From Pseudomonas mandelii (lineage in GTDB: Bacteria > Pseudomonadota > Gammaproteobacteria > Pseudomonadales > Pseudomonadaceae): 64,000 nt of DNA. The stretch is taken from the NCBI RefSeq assembly GCF_006438925.1, contig NZ_RCZA01000017.1, forward strand, positions 12,832 through 76,831, written 5' to 3'. The notes under the pieces are model-generated. The model did no database searches and was not told where the DNA came from. It was given only the letters and a program-made list of their open reading frames with translations. Shown here in pieces: positions 26,200-36,340 of this stretch. Positions within the stretch are counted from its first letter, which is position 1. Each line of letters starts with the position of its first letter. The translations under genes and the position numbers were made by a program.

Positions 26200-27327
26200 T
26201 CAAGTACCGCTAGTCGAATCCCCTGGCCAACCCGCCCGACGCAAGGCGTTGAGCAGCGTCCCGGCGTCCAGTCCCGGCACCGCATGCCCGTTGCCTTCGG
26301 CGGTGTCGGAGGCCAGCAAGGCATTGATGATCGCTTCCTCCACCGCTTCGGTGGCGGCCAGGAACAACTCGCTGATGTGGTCGTTGTTGACCATGCTCAG
26401 GTTGTCGGTGGTCGGCGCACGCTTGCTCTCGTAAGCGGCGGGAGGCACATCGTTGCCGGTGGCGAAGGCGATGAAGATGTCACCGCTGTGGTCTTCATTG
26501 CCGCCGCCGGTGCGGGCCAGGCCGAGGCTGGCGCGCTGCGCGAGGCGCGTGCACTGGTGTGGCAGCAACGGTGCATCGGTGGCCAGGCAGACGACAATCG
26601 AGCCCATGCCCGGATGCGGCAAGGACGCCTTGAGGAACGGTGAGTCGGCCTGTTCCATATAGCGCCCGACCGGGTAACCGTCGACGCGCAGTTCGTTGCG
26701 GATGCCATGGTTGGCCTGGACGATGGCGCCGACGGTCCAGCCGCCCTGAGCACTGTTCAGACGTCGCGAAGCGGTGCCGATCCCGCCCTTGAATTCGTGG
26801 CAGATCATGCCGCTGCCGCCGCCGACGGCGCCTTCGATCACCGGACCACCCACCGCCGTGCGCAGGGCTTCGGCCACATGTTCGACCTTCACGTGGAAAC
26901 CGTTGATGTCGTTGAGCAGACCGTCGAAGGTCTCCAGCACCACCGGCATGTTCCAGTAGAGTCGCCCGTCATCGGGTTGCTGTTCACGGTCCAGCACAAC
27001 CAGCGCATCGCGCACCACGCCCAGGCTGTGGGTGTTGGTGAAGGCGATCGGGCTGGTCAGCAGGCCGGCCTCGCGAATCCACTCCAGACCCGTGGCGTCG
27101 CCATTGCCATTGAGCACATGGACGCCGGCAAAGCACGGTTGCAGGCTGGTGGAACCGGCACGCGGTTCGATCACAGTGACGCCGGTCAGAATGTCGCGGC
27201 CGTTGGCGGTGCGTCCTCGCACATTGCTGTGGCCGACCCGTACGCCGGGCACATCGGTGATGGCGTTGAGCGGGCCGGGTTGCAGTTGGCCGAACTGGAT
27301 GTTCAGGTCGCGGGCACGTGGTTTCAT
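26200..27327 (-). CDS. P1-family (DmpA/BapA-type) aminopeptidase
   Basis: About 375 residues. The self-cleaving Ntn-like peptidase motif is clear: GMGSIVVCLATDAPL, where cleavage would fall before S243, the future nucleophile. ITDVPGVRVGH (23-33) and GAVGGGSGMICHEFKGGIGTASR are also conserved. Homologues remove N-terminal D- or beta-amino acids from peptides. Start ATG 27327 (MKPRARD) is preferred; two in-frame starts lie 12 and 27 bp upstream. It is a single gene with its own terminator. Confidence 0.9.
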   Translation of the reverse strand: MKPRARDLNIQFGQLQPGPLNAITDVPGVRVGHSNVRGRTANGRDILTGVTVIEPRAGSTSLQPCFAGVHVLNGNGDATGLEWIREAGLLTSPIAFTNTHSLGVVRDALVVLDREQQPDDGRLYWNMPVVLETFDGLLNDINGFHVKVEHVAEALRTAVGGPVIEGAVGGGSGMICHEFKGGIGTASRRLNSAQGGWTVGAIVQANHGIRNELRVDGYPVGRYMEQADSPFLKASLPHPGMGSIVVCLATDAPLLPHQCTRLAQRASLGLARTGGGNEDHSGDIFIAFATGNDVPPAAYESKRAPTTDNLSMVNNDHISELFLAATEAVEEAIINALLASDTAEGNGHAVPGLDAGTLLNALRRAGWPGDSTSGT

Positions 27328-27380
27328 CGTTTCTCTCATCTTCAATTCATTCAAAAAAATTATTGGCTAACGCAATCCCT

Positions 27381-27517
27381 GTAGCAGCTGTCGAGCTTGC
27401 GAGGCTGCGTTCGGCTGCGCAGCAGTCGTAAATCTGAGTACGCGGTGCTTCAGGGGGATCGCGTTAACCTGATTTACGCCTGCTTCGCAGCCGAACGCAG
27501 GCTTCGCCAGCTGCTAC
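27381..27517. repeat. REP-like long palindrome (gtagcagctg family)
   Basis: Begins gtagcagctg and ends ccagctgctac, with cggctgcgcagcagtcgtaaa internally; same family as 8209-8339. It lies between the peptidase start and the binding-protein stop. Confidence 0.8.
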
Positions 27518-27531
27518 AGATCCCATCGGGT

Positions 27532-28635
27532 TCACTGACCGTTTTTGACTTTGCTCCAGATCCGCGTGCGCACGCGCTCGGTGGCGGGCGGCAGGGGTTG
27601 GAGGGTGAATAACGTGGCCATGGCTTCGGCGGACGGATACACGGCAGGGTTGTTGCGGGTCGCTTCGGCCACCAGCGGTGTCGCGCTGCGGTTGCCGTTG
27701 GGGTAGGACAGGTGGTCGCTGACGGGGGCGATGACTTCGGGGCGCATCAGGTAGTCGATAAAGGCCAAACCCTGTTCCGGGTGCGGCGCGTCCTTGAGCA
27801 ACACCAGTGTGTCGAACCACACCGGCGCGCCTTCTTTCGGCAGGCTGTAGGCGATCTTCACGCCGTTGTTCGCCTGCTGGGCAGTGTTCTTGGCTTCCAG
27901 CATCGCGCCGGACCAACCCACCGCCACGCAGATGTTGCCGTTGGCCAGGTCGCTGATGAACTTGGACGAGTTGAAGTAGGCAATGTGCGGACGCAGCTTG
28001 AGCAGCAGTGCTTCGGCCTTTTTGTAGTCCTCGGGGTTGGTGCTGTTGGGTGGCAGGCCGAGGTAGTGCAGGGCGACCGGCAGCATCTCGGCCGGCGAGT
28101 CGAGCATGGCCACGCCGCACTGGCCGAGTTTGGCCAGGTTTTCTTCGTTGAACACCAGGTCCCAGGAATCCACCGGCGCCTTGTCACCCAGCGCGGCGCG
28201 GACCTTGTCGATGTTGTAGCCGATGCCATTGGTGCCCCACAGATATGGCACGGCGTACTGGTTGCCCGGGTCGTTGTTGGCCAGTTTTGCCAACAGGTCG
28301 GCGTCCATGTTTTTGAAGTCCGGCATCTGCGCGTGGGGCAGAGGCGCAAGGGCACCGGCCTTGATCAGGGTCGGCAAGCTGAAGTTGCTGGCCACCACCA
28401 CGTCGTATCCGCTGCGGCTGGTGAGCAATTTGCCCTCCAGTACTTCGGCACTGTCGAAGGTGTCGTAAACCGGTGCAATTCCGGTGTCACGCTTGAAATC
28501 CTGCAGGGTCGTGGGACCAATGTAGTCGTACCAGTTGTACACGTGAACCGTCGGGCCGTCGGCGGCAACCGCCGATAGCGAGACCGACAAGCAGGCGCCC
28601 AGTCCAAGATTGATATACGAGCGATGACGACTCAT
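27532..28635 (-). CDS. Periplasmic polyamine-type substrate-binding protein
   Basis: 367 residues with a signal peptide (cleavage near AVAA, residue 25). The body fits PotD/PotF: VHVYNWYDYIGPTTL at the mature N-terminus, VPYLWGTNGIGYN and GAPVWFDTLVLLKDA. It would bind putrescine, spermidine or a related amine for an ABC importer, but no permease or ATPase genes are adjacent, so it is an orphan. ATG 28635 has an aggag site. The divergent LuxR gene may regulate it. Confidence 0.92.
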   Translation of the reverse strand: MSRHRSYINLGLGACLSVSLSAVAADGPTVHVYNWYDYIGPTTLQDFKRDTGIAPVYDTFDSAEVLEGKLLTSRSGYDVVVASNFSLPTLIKAGALAPLPHAQMPDFKNMDADLLAKLANNDPGNQYAVPYLWGTNGIGYNIDKVRAALGDKAPVDSWDLVFNEENLAKLGQCGVAMLDSPAEMLPVALHYLGLPPNSTNPEDYKKAEALLLKLRPHIAYFNSSKFISDLANGNICVAVGWSGAMLEAKNTAQQANNGVKIAYSLPKEGAPVWFDTLVLLKDAPHPEQGLAFIDYLMRPEVIAPVSDHLSYPNGNRSATPLVAEATRNNPAVYPSAEAMATLFTLQPLPPATERVRTRIWSKVKNGQ

Positions 28636-28746
28636 GATGCGGCACTCCTGGCCTGCTGCAGGCCGGTGATGATCAGGTGCTTGCAGCGTATCGATCGGGA
28701 GTGGACTCACCCATTCCCATCATGGGTTACTCGAAAGGGGTAGGGC

Positions 28747-29520
28747 GTGGACGCGTTGTTGAAAGAGTTACCGATGCACCAAGGGCTGGCGCGGGTATTT
28801 GGTGCCTTGGGGCAGGACGGATTCTGGCGTGCGCTGGTCGACACTCTGCGGCTGCTGGTGCCGATGGACAACGCGTTGGTCGCGGTAATGCGGGCCGGGC
28901 GGGTGCCGCGTCTGCTGATCGACTTCGACTCAAAGGGCGGTGCTGCCGAGCAAGAAGAACTGGCCGATTACAGCGCTGGCATGTACTTGCTCGACCCGTT
29001 TTATCAGGCCGCTTGTGCGGGCATCGCCGACGGCTTGCACAGCCTCGAATCGGTGGCCCCCGACCAGTTCCAGCAGAGCGAGTACTACCTGAGCTACTTC
29101 CGCACCGTGGTGGGCGGTGACGAGTTGCAGTTCATGGTCAACGTCGAGGGCGCCGTGCTCGGTTTGTCGTTGGGACGCTCGACGCGATTCACGCTTGAGG
29201 AACAGGGTCGTCTGCTTTGCGTGCGCGATTGGATACTGGCGGCGATGCGCCGTCACCTGCAATTGATGCCGCCGGAAGGACCGGCAACCGAGGCGGTGGC
29301 CGGGGATCTGGCGACCCTGCTGGATCGCTTCGACGCGCGTCTGTCAGTGCGGGAAATCGAAACGGCGCGCCTGATTCTTCAGGGCTTCTCAAGCAAGGCC
29401 ATCGCCCAGCAGATGGGCATTTCCCCGGAGACGGTGAAGGTGCACCGGCGCAATCTCTATCACAAGCTCAATGTGAATGGGCATGGTGAGTTGTTTGCTT
29501 TGGTGTTGCAGCCGCGCTGA
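28747..29520 (+). CDS. LuxR-family transcriptional regulator
   Basis: 257 residues. The C-terminal LuxR HTH (about 195-255) reads LSVREIETARLILQGFSSK and SPETVKVHRRNLYHKLNV. The N-terminal ~180 residues are a sensor-like domain without the usual autoinducer motif. The start is GTG 28747 after aaaggggtaggg; ATG at 28774 is an alternative. It is divergent from the polyamine-type binding protein, suggesting a link with amine metabolism. Confidence 0.9.
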   Translation: MDALLKELPMHQGLARVFGALGQDGFWRALVDTLRLLVPMDNALVAVMRAGRVPRLLIDFDSKGGAAEQEELADYSAGMYLLDPFYQAACAGIADGLHSLESVAPDQFQQSEYYLSYFRTVVGGDELQFMVNVEGAVLGLSLGRSTRFTLEEQGRLLCVRDWILAAMRRHLQLMPPEGPATEAVAGDLATLLDRFDARLSVREIETARLILQGFSSKAIAQQMGISPETVKVHRRNLYHKLNVNGHGELFALVLQPR

Positions 29521-29530
29521 GATCAACATC

Positions 29531-29608
29531 AAAAGATCGCAGGCTTCGCCAGCTCCTACGTTGGGATGGCGTACACCCTGTAGGAGCTGGCGAAGCCTGC
29601 GATCTTTT
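29531..29608. repeat. REP-like palindrome (gatcttttgatc / taggagctg family)
   Basis: aaaagatcgcaggcttcgcc and its reverse complement surround a short loop, between the convergent LuxR and methyltransferase stops. It could serve as a two-way terminator. Family members lie at 35169-35273 and 52481-52570, with a remnant at 33606-33644. Confidence 0.8.
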
Positions 29609-29617
29609 GATCTTCAG

Positions 29618-30556
29618 CTAACCCAGCCTGAACACCAACGCCTTCAACCCGCATTCAACATCGGCATCGGGAAACTCCGGCGGATTGTCCAGCCGTTGCT
29701 CGAAACGCAGGCTCGGTGCTTCGCGGGTGACGCCGTCGATGAGGAAGTCCGCACCGAACGCCGGATCGTTCATGCACGCCAGCACCGTGCCCTGGGGGCT
29801 GAGCAATTCCGGCAGTCGGCGCAGCACGCGCTGGTAGTCCTTGGTCAGCAGAAAACTGCCTTTCTGAAAGGACGGTGGGTCGATGATCACCAGGTCGTAA
29901 GGGCCCTTGCCGATCACCTTGCCCCAGGATTTGAACAGGTCATGACCGAGGAACGTCACCTTGCTCAGGTCGTGGCCGTTGAGCCGGTGATTATCGCGAC
30001 CACGGCTCAGGGCCGGGCTGGACATGTCCAGATTGACCACGTGCGTCGCACCCCCTTCGATGGCCGCTACCGAGAATCCGCAGGTGTAGGCGAACAGATT
30101 CAGCACACGCTTGCCTTGGGCATTGGCCCGCACCCAGTCGCGGCCGTAACGCATGTCGAGGAACAGGCCCGTGTTCTGCTTGCGGCCCAGGTCCACCCGG
30201 TAATGCAGGCCGCCCTCAGTGATCGTCATCTCGTCGATCGCGTCCCCCAATAGCCACTCGGTGGTGCTTTGCAGCAGGTAGCGATGTTGCAGCAAGAGTG
30301 TCTGCGCGCCGGATTGCGTCCATGCAGGCGATTGCGTGAGGCCCATCAGCGTCTGTTTCAACGCTTCCAGCTGCGACGCTTCGGGTTCCTTGAACAGCGA
30401 CACCAGCACCACGCCCTGCAACCAGTCGACCGTCAATTGCTCCAGCCCCGGCCAGCACCGGCCACGGCCGTGGAACAGCCGACGGGTTTCGGCGGGGGCA
30501 GTGGCCAGTGCTGTCAGCAGATGGTCGTGGAGGGTGGAGAGAGCGTCAGCGTTCAT
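29618..30556 (-). CDS. Class I SAM-dependent methyltransferase (RlmI/RlmK-like)
   Basis: 312 residues. The methyltransferase core shows VLNLFAYTCGFSVAAIEGGA (motif I), VNLDMSS, and the catalytic-region motif LVIIDPPSFQKG. These and GLFLDMR are typical of the RlmI/RlmK-like rRNA cytosine/guanine methyltransferase group. No PUA domain is visible, so the target is uncertain. It is a single gene; the start ATG 30556 lacks a strong ribosome-binding site. Confidence 0.88.
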   Translation of the reverse strand: MNADALSTLHDHLLTALATAPAETRRLFHGRGRCWPGLEQLTVDWLQGVVLVSLFKEPEASQLEALKQTLMGLTQSPAWTQSGAQTLLLQHRYLLQSTTEWLLGDAIDEMTITEGGLHYRVDLGRKQNTGLFLDMRYGRDWVRANAQGKRVLNLFAYTCGFSVAAIEGGATHVVNLDMSSPALSRGRDNHRLNGHDLSKVTFLGHDLFKSWGKVIGKGPYDLVIIDPPSFQKGSFLLTKDYQRVLRRLPELLSPQGTVLACMNDPAFGADFLIDGVTREAPSLRFEQRLDNPPEFPDADVECGLKALVFRLG

Positions 30557-30630
30557 CGGGCAGGGCCAGCAATTTGTTGGGGCGGCATTTTAACCACAAT
30601 TGAGCCAAGGGCGGACCACGCAAAAAAACT

Positions 30631-30733
30631 GTGGGAGCGAGCCGGCTCCGGGCGGCGTTCCGACGATGGCGGCATTAGATTCAACATACATGTTGACTGA
30701 CCCACCGCCATCGCGAGCAGTCTCGCTCCCACA
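30631..30733. repeat. REPIN-type pair (tgggagcgagc family)
   Basis: Inverted gtgggagcgagcc ... gctcgctcccac with a 60-bp loop, upstream of the cytochrome b gene. This family is the most common repeat in the window. Confidence 0.85.
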
Positions 30734-30840
30734 GGTTATATGGGGGGGGAGTTATCACGATTAATTTAACTTTACGTGAGGATTTGGCGATCTGTCGGCT
30801 CGCATACTCGGCTCCAACGATCAACCGCCGGGAGCCCATC

Positions 30841-31457
30841 ATGTCGCAGTTACCTGCTTCACCCGCCGTCAGCAGCCATCCCCGCTGGCTACGGCTGACC
30901 CATTGGCTGAACGCCCTGGCGGTATTGGTCATGGTGACCAGCGGTTGGCGAATCTATAACGCTTCCCCGCTTTACGATTTCAGTTTTCCCAAAACGATCA
31001 CTTTGGGTGGCTGGCTCGGTGGCGCGTTGCAATGGCATTTCGCGGCGATGTGGTTTCTGGCCGTCAACGGTCTTGTCTACCTGATCATCAACCTCGTCAG
31101 TGGTCGTCTGAAACGGCGCTTTTTCCCGGTTTCACCCAAAGGGGTTTTGCATGACCTGTGGGCGGCACTGCGGGGCCGATTGGGGCATGCCGATCTGAGT
31201 CATTACAACCAGGTGCAACGGGTGGCGTACCTGTTCGTGATGGTCGACATCACGCTGCTGGTGATGTCCGGGCTGGTGTTGTGGAAGTCCGTCCAGTTTC
31301 CGCTGTTGCGTGAACTGCTGGGTGGTTACGAAGGCGCGCGGCACGTGCACTTCATCGCGATGTCGCTGTTGGTGGCCTTTGTCGCGGTTCATCTGGTGAT
31401 GGTCGCGCTGGTTCCCAAAACGTTGTGGGCCATGATTGTCGGTCGCAAGGAGGTCGT

Positions 31458-31461
<4 letters not shown>
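30841..31461 (+). CDS. Membrane cytochrome b (b561-type) subunit
   Basis: 206 residues, four TM helices. Heme-ligand-type histidines are placed as in formate-dehydrogenase-gamma/cytochrome b561 proteins: LTHWLN near residue 21, WHFAAMWF near 70, and HVHFIAMSLL...AVHLVMV in the last helix. It likely passes electrons from the quinone pool to the periplasmic molybdoenzyme encoded next, which it overlaps by four bases (ATGA). ATG 30841 is used; upstream in-frame codons lack a ribosome-binding site. Confidence 0.9.
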
Positions 31462-32243
<782 letters not shown>

Positions 32244-32314
32244 TGGCGCCTGGCTACTTCACTGCGCAGTGCTCGCTGCGCTCATTCGCAACCTGTGCTT
32301 CAAGGAGTTTCATC

Positions 32315-32611
32315 ATGAAAAAGTTAGCGACCACCGTACTGTCCATGTGCCTGGCGTTTGGCGCCGCTGGCGTGTTTGCCGCCGATGCAACAACCAATAA
32401 CGGAATGAGCAACGACAGCATGAGCAAGGATTCAATGTCTAAAGACGCCATGCACAAAGACACGATGAAAAAGGACGCCATGTCCAAGGATTCCATGAGC
32501 AAGGACGCGATGAAGAAAGACACTATGTCCAAGGACGCCATGAGCAAGGACGGAATGAAGAAGGATGCGATGTCCAAGGACACCATGAAAAAAGACGCTC
32601 CGTCGTACTGA
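32315..32611 (+). CDS. Secreted pentapeptide MxKDx repeat protein
   Basis: 98 residues. A signal peptide ending at VFAA (about 20-23) precedes about 13 tandem five-residue units of the form M-(S/K/H)-K-D-(A/S/T/G). This is the MxKDx repeat family. The mature part is almost all Met, Lys, Asp and Ser, so it is probably unstructured; the Met and Asp spacing suggests metal or oxidant (Met oxidation) chemistry. It lies 72 bp after the Mo-oxidoreductase gene, so co-expression is plausible. An aaggag site precedes ATG 32315. Confidence 0.88.
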   Translation: MKKLATTVLSMCLAFGAAGVFAADATTNNGMSNDSMSKDSMSKDAMHKDTMKKDAMSKDSMSKDAMKKDTMSKDAMSKDGMKKDAMSKDTMKKDAPSY

Positions 32612-32793
32612 TCCGCACACCCTTCTTTCGAGGCCAGACACTGGTTTACAGGCGCCCATACAGCGCTGTATGGCGCCTGATTCATCGCCCGACTGCATCA
32701 AAAATGAATTTCCGCGAAGTCCGCTGCTCATACCTGATAGGTAGCGGATTTGAGCCCGCGAAATCATTTATACGATCAGGGAGCGGCAAAGTC

Positions 32794-33201
32794 ATGTGTC
32801 CAGTATCGACGGCAGGCGATCACCTTCCTGGCGGGTTGATTCTTGTGGTTGAGGACGACCCGCTGATCCTGGAGTTTCTCTGCGAAATTCTTCAGGAGGA
32901 AGGCTTTGTGGTTGAACCGCATGTCAGCGCAGACGCCGCATCGGAATATCTGGAACAGCACGCCAACGAGGTGGTGCTGTTGCTCACGGACATCACCATG
33001 CCAGGCAAACGCAATGGCGCGGACCTGGCCAACGAGTTCGGCGACCGCTGGCCGGACAAACCGATCATGATCATGTCCGGTTTTGAAACACCGGAAAGCG
33101 CCGGGGTCAGGCATGCGGTTTCGTTCATCAAGAAACCGTGGGCGCTTGGGCAGTTGCTGGACTGTGTGGAAGGTGCCTTGAAGTCGAAACGTACCCTGTA
33201 G
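32794..33201 (+). CDS. Stand-alone response-regulator receiver protein
   Basis: 135 residues, a single receiver domain with VVEDDP acidic pocket, phospho-acceptor Asp in LLLTDITMPG, and the conserved Lys in FIKKPW. No output domain. ATG 32794 follows a caggga site; the longer frame upstream looks non-coding. No adjacent kinase, so the partner is elsewhere. Confidence 0.88.
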   Translation: MCPVSTAGDHLPGGLILVVEDDPLILEFLCEILQEEGFVVEPHVSADAASEYLEQHANEVVLLLTDITMPGKRNGADLANEFGDRWPDKPIMIMSGFETPESAGVRHAVSFIKKPWALGQLLDCVEGALKSKRTL

Positions 33202-33376
33202 AACCTGCGGCAGCTCCGGGGACATTCGGAGTGTTTGCGAGCCTGCCACAATGTGCCTTGTGGTGGGCCTATACTTCAAGAGTCGGCACACTCGTCGTGT
33301 TTGATGTCTGGGGTGGCGCGTCGAGTGATCGTTCACGCAGGCCTCAGCCTGCCTTCGTCGTAGGGAGGAGAAGATC

Positions 33377-33589
33377 ATGGCGCGTAAATACATCGACTGC
33401 CGCGAGTTTCCAAGCGATGCCAAATGCTCGGTCGCACTGTCCGCAGACTCTGAAAACGAACTGCTCGAAGCCGCCGCACAGCATGCGGTCAGTGTTCACA
33501 AGCACACCGACTCACCGGAACTGCGCGCTCAACTGAAGACGATGTTTCACGACGGCACCCCGCCTGTTGAAGCACCGCGTCCCGCTTAG
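33377..33589 (+). CDS. DUF1059 small protein
   Basis: 70 residues fitting DUF1059: KYIDCREFPSDAKCSVAL with two cysteines, then ENELLEAAAQHAVSVHKH. Function unknown; cysteine and histidine pairs could bind metal. A strong ggaggag site precedes ATG 33377. Confidence 0.88.
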   Translation: MARKYIDCREFPSDAKCSVALSADSENELLEAAAQHAVSVHKHTDSPELRAQLKTMFHDGTPPVEAPRPA

Positions 33590-33605
33590 CAAGGAGATCC
33601 TCTTC

Positions 33606-33644
33606 AGGAGTTGCCGAAGGCGCGGGTCGCGTTCGGCAGCTCCT
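33606..33644. repeat. Short inverted repeat, REP remnant
   Basis: aggagttgccgaa ... ttcggcagctcct hairpin between the DUF1059 stop and the HAD gene; resembles one end of the taggagctg family and may act as a terminator. Confidence 0.55.
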
Positions 33645-33701
33645 CGCAAATGCTACATTGCTCGGCGAACCCGCCTGGCACTTGCGAGAGGAAGCTCCCC
33701 C

Positions 33702-34370
33702 TTGTCTGCTCAAGAATCCGTCTTCAACACCCCGTACCGCGCTTTTCTGTTTGATATGGACGGTACCGTCCTCAATTCCATCGCCGCTGCCGAGCGGATC
33801 TGGGCGGCCTGGGCCTTGCGCCATGGCGTCGATGTTGACTCATTCCTGCCCACCATCCATGGCGTTCGCGCCATCGACACCATCAATCGTCTGGCGTTGC
33901 CCGGGGTAGATGCCGAGGCTGAAGCGGCGTTCATTACCGAGGCGGAAATCGAGGATGTCGAGGGGATCATTGAGGTGCCTGGCGCGGCGAACTTCCTGAA
34001 GTCGCTGCCCGTCAATCAGTGGGCGATCGTCACCTCGGCGCCGAAGGCATTGGCGTTGCGGCGGATGGCCGCGGCGGGCATTCCAGAGCCTTTGGTGATG
34101 GTCACTGCCGAAGACGTCAGTGCCGGAAAACCTGATCCCGCGGGCTATCGACTGGCGGCCAAGCGATTGGGCGTTGAACCGGCCGATTGCCTGATTTTTG
34201 AAGACGCCACCGTGGGCATTCTCGCGGCCGAGGCGGCGGGCGCGGGCCTGATCGTGGTGACCGCGACCCACGACCATCCGCTCCAGACTCCGCATGCCAC
34301 ATTAGCCAGCTACAACTCGGTCGAGGCCCGCACAGATGCCGACGGTCTCATCCGCCTAACGAAGATCTAA
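33702..34370 (+). CDS. HAD-superfamily phosphatase
   Basis: About 222 residues. HAD motif I FLFDMDGTVLNS, motif II VTSAPK, and motif III/IV GKPDPAGY and IFEDATVGI are all present, as in sugar-phosphate phosphatases of the HAD-IA type with an alpha cap. I choose TTG 33702, preceded by agaggaag; no ATG lies close before motif I, and the upstream frame overlaps a repeat. The substrate is not known; a sugar phosphate is likely. Confidence 0.85.
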   Translation: MSAQESVFNTPYRAFLFDMDGTVLNSIAAAERIWAAWALRHGVDVDSFLPTIHGVRAIDTINRLALPGVDAEAEAAFITEAEIEDVEGIIEVPGAANFLKSLPVNQWAIVTSAPKALALRRMAAAGIPEPLVMVTAEDVSAGKPDPAGYRLAAKRLGVEPADCLIFEDATVGILAAEAAGAGLIVVTATHDHPLQTPHATLASYNSVEARTDADGLIRLTKI

Positions 34371-34457
34371 TGTGGGAGCGAGCCTGCTCGCGATGGCGGA
34401 GTGTCATTCAAAATAAATGTTGAATGTCAGGCCCCCATCGCGAGCAGTCGCTCCCAC
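34371..34457. repeat. REPIN-type pair (tgggagcgagc family)
   Basis: Starts immediately after the HAD stop codon: tgtgggagcgagcctgctcg ... gctcccaca. Lies between convergent genes. Confidence 0.85.
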
Positions 34458-34474
34458 ATTAGGGTTGTGTTGTT

Positions 34475-35134
34475 TCAGTAAACCCCGGGAATCAACCGCC
34501 AACTGCGGGTGCAATAAGCCTCGTATTCGCTGCCGAACTGCGTCCTTAACAGCGCTTCTTCGGCGTGAATGCGGGCGATCAGCGGGATCAGCGTCACCGC
34601 GGCCAGCAACAGGCCAACGCCGGAACGAAAGGCCAGTGCCCAGCCCACGGCAGTGACCATCAGCCCCAGATAACTGGGGTTGCGCAAGGTGCGATAAATC
34701 CCGTCGGTGACCAGCGTGTGCCCCGGCTGAATCGCCACCAGTCCACTGAAACGCTTGCCCAGCACAAACACCGGCCACAGCCGCAGCGTGCCGCCGATGA
34801 TGAACAGCAACGCCCCGAGCCAGCGCACGCCTTCGCCACCAAAGGTCCAGAAATCGATCCGGTCGGTATAGGCCGGCAGGTACCCGCTCAATAAACCGAT
34901 CACCCCGAACGCCGGCAGTACCCAACGATTGGCCCGGTCTTCACGTTCGCCGGAACTCAGGTTGACCTCAGTGAACAAGGACGCGATGGCCATCACCAAA
35001 GTGGCAAGCACAACGACCACCAGCGGTGCATGAGAGAAAAACGCTGAGAGTCCGCCAAGCCCCCACACCGCGAGCCCAAGGTAGGCGAGGGTGGAAACAA
35101 CGGCGAAAAACGCCAGTTTGGCCGAGATTTTCAT
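34475..35134 (-). CDS. Isoprenylcysteine carboxyl methyltransferase-like membrane protein
   Basis: 219 residues with about five TM helices. The C-terminal half carries the PEMT/ICMT pattern: GHTLVTDGIYRTLRNPSYLGLM (SAM-site region), then RIHAEEALLRTQFGSEYEAY. Bacterial members methylate lipids or small molecules; the substrate is unknown. It converges on the HAD gene across a REP pair. Confidence 0.88.
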   Translation of the reverse strand: MKISAKLAFFAVVSTLAYLGLAVWGLGGLSAFFSHAPLVVVVLATLVMAIASLFTEVNLSSGEREDRANRWVLPAFGVIGLLSGYLPAYTDRIDFWTFGGEGVRWLGALLFIIGGTLRLWPVFVLGKRFSGLVAIQPGHTLVTDGIYRTLRNPSYLGLMVTAVGWALAFRSGVGLLLAAVTLIPLIARIHAEEALLRTQFGSEYEAYCTRSWRLIPGVY

Positions 35135-35168
35135 CTACACCTCCACAAACGGACCTGACACCGTTCAG

Positions 35169-35273
35169 TGTAGGAGCTGCCGCAGGCTGCGATCTTTTGA
35201 TCTTGAGCGGTATTGAGGACAGCCAAGATCAAAAGATCGTCCGAACGCGGCCCGAACCTGCGGCAGCTCCTAC
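35169..35273. repeat. REP-like palindrome (taggagctg family)
   Basis: Inverted taggagctgccgcaggctg / cggcagctcctac arms with gatcttttgatct inside. Its right edge cta at 35270-35272 is the reverse complement of the TAG stop of the GlxA-type gene. Confidence 0.8.
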
Positions 35274-36217
35274 GTGGCGGTGTCGGCCCTGGCATTGCGC
35301 CGAATCACCTGCGGCGGCTGCCCGAACGCCCGAAGGAAGGCTTCGCGCATGCGGCGGCAGTCGCTGAAGCCGGACTCTTCGGCGATCTGGTCGAGGGTCA
35401 GGCGCCCGCGTTCCAGCATCTGCCGCGCGGCTTCCAGGCGCAGGTTCTCGATGGCTTTGGCCGGTGATTGACCGGTTTCCGCCCGAAAAGCCCGGCTGAA
35501 CTGCCGAGGGCTGAGGCGTGCGACGTCCGCCAGTTGCTCCACCGACAACGTCTCGGTGAGGTGTTCTCGCGCATAGCCAAGGACGGTTTGAATCCGGTCA
35601 GATTTCGCTTCCAGTTCCAACAGCGCCGAGTGTTGCGACTGGCCGCCCGCGCGGCGGTGGTACATCACCAGTTTCTGCGCCACGGAACGGGCCAGTGCGG
35701 CGCCGTGATCCTTTTCGACCATGGCCAGCGCCAGGTCGATGCCGGCGGTCATCCCGGCGGAGGTCCAGATCGAACCGTCGACGACGTAGATGCGGTCTTC
35801 TTCGACCTTGATCGACGGAAACCGCGCTTGCAGTTCCCGTGCATAAGCCCAGTGGGTGGTGGCCCGCCGTCCGTCGAGCAAACCGGCCTGGGCCAGGACG
35901 AACGCCCCGGAGCAGATCGACGCCGTGCGCCGCGCGGTTTTAACGTTGGCGCGCAGGTAGTTAAGTACGCCCTCGGGTGCCTGCGCGAGGATGGCATCGC
36001 CGCCCACCACAATCACCGTATCAAACACCCGCTCATCAAACGCCTCGGTGCCGACGCTCAGCCCACCGGAAGCGCGCAATGTTCGGCCGTCTTCGGACAG
36101 AACGCTGACGTCATAAAGCGCCTCGCCAGCGCTGAAGTTGGCGTACTCGAACACCGGCATGGCCGCCAGTGCCATGGACTGGAAACCTTCAAAAACCACA
36201 AACGCCACGGAAGTCAT
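35270..36217 (-). CDS. GlxA-type AraC-family regulator with DJ-1/PfpI domain
   Basis: 315 residues. An N-terminal DJ-1/PfpI-like domain (VFEGFQSMALA, VVGGDAI, SICSGAFVLAQAGLL with its elbow cysteine) is joined to two AraC helix-turn-helices at about 215-310 (LSPRQFSRAFRAETGQSP, IAEESGFSD). This is the GlxA layout, used for control of choline, glycine betaine, arginine or similar catabolism. The stop codon comes from a REP palindrome. Divergent from the SDR gene, which it may regulate. Confidence 0.92.
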   Translation of the reverse strand: MTSVAFVVFEGFQSMALAAMPVFEYANFSAGEALYDVSVLSEDGRTLRASGGLSVGTEAFDERVFDTVIVVGGDAILAQAPEGVLNYLRANVKTARRTASICSGAFVLAQAGLLDGRRATTHWAYARELQARFPSIKVEEDRIYVVDGSIWTSAGMTAGIDLALAMVEKDHGAALARSVAQKLVMYHRRAGGQSQHSALLELEAKSDRIQTVLGYAREHLTETLSVEQLADVARLSPRQFSRAFRAETGQSPAKAIENLRLEAARQMLERGRLTLDQIAEESGFSDCRRMREAFLRAFGQPPQVIRRNARADTAT

Positions 36218-36340
36218 TGAAGTGTCCTCAAAAGGTAATGTCCGAAAAACGTACTTTAAACGTCATTTGAGACGGGCGTTAGACCTTTTATAACGGTTCA
36301 CATCCGGCGACGTTATCGCCTCAATGTGAAGGAAATCGAC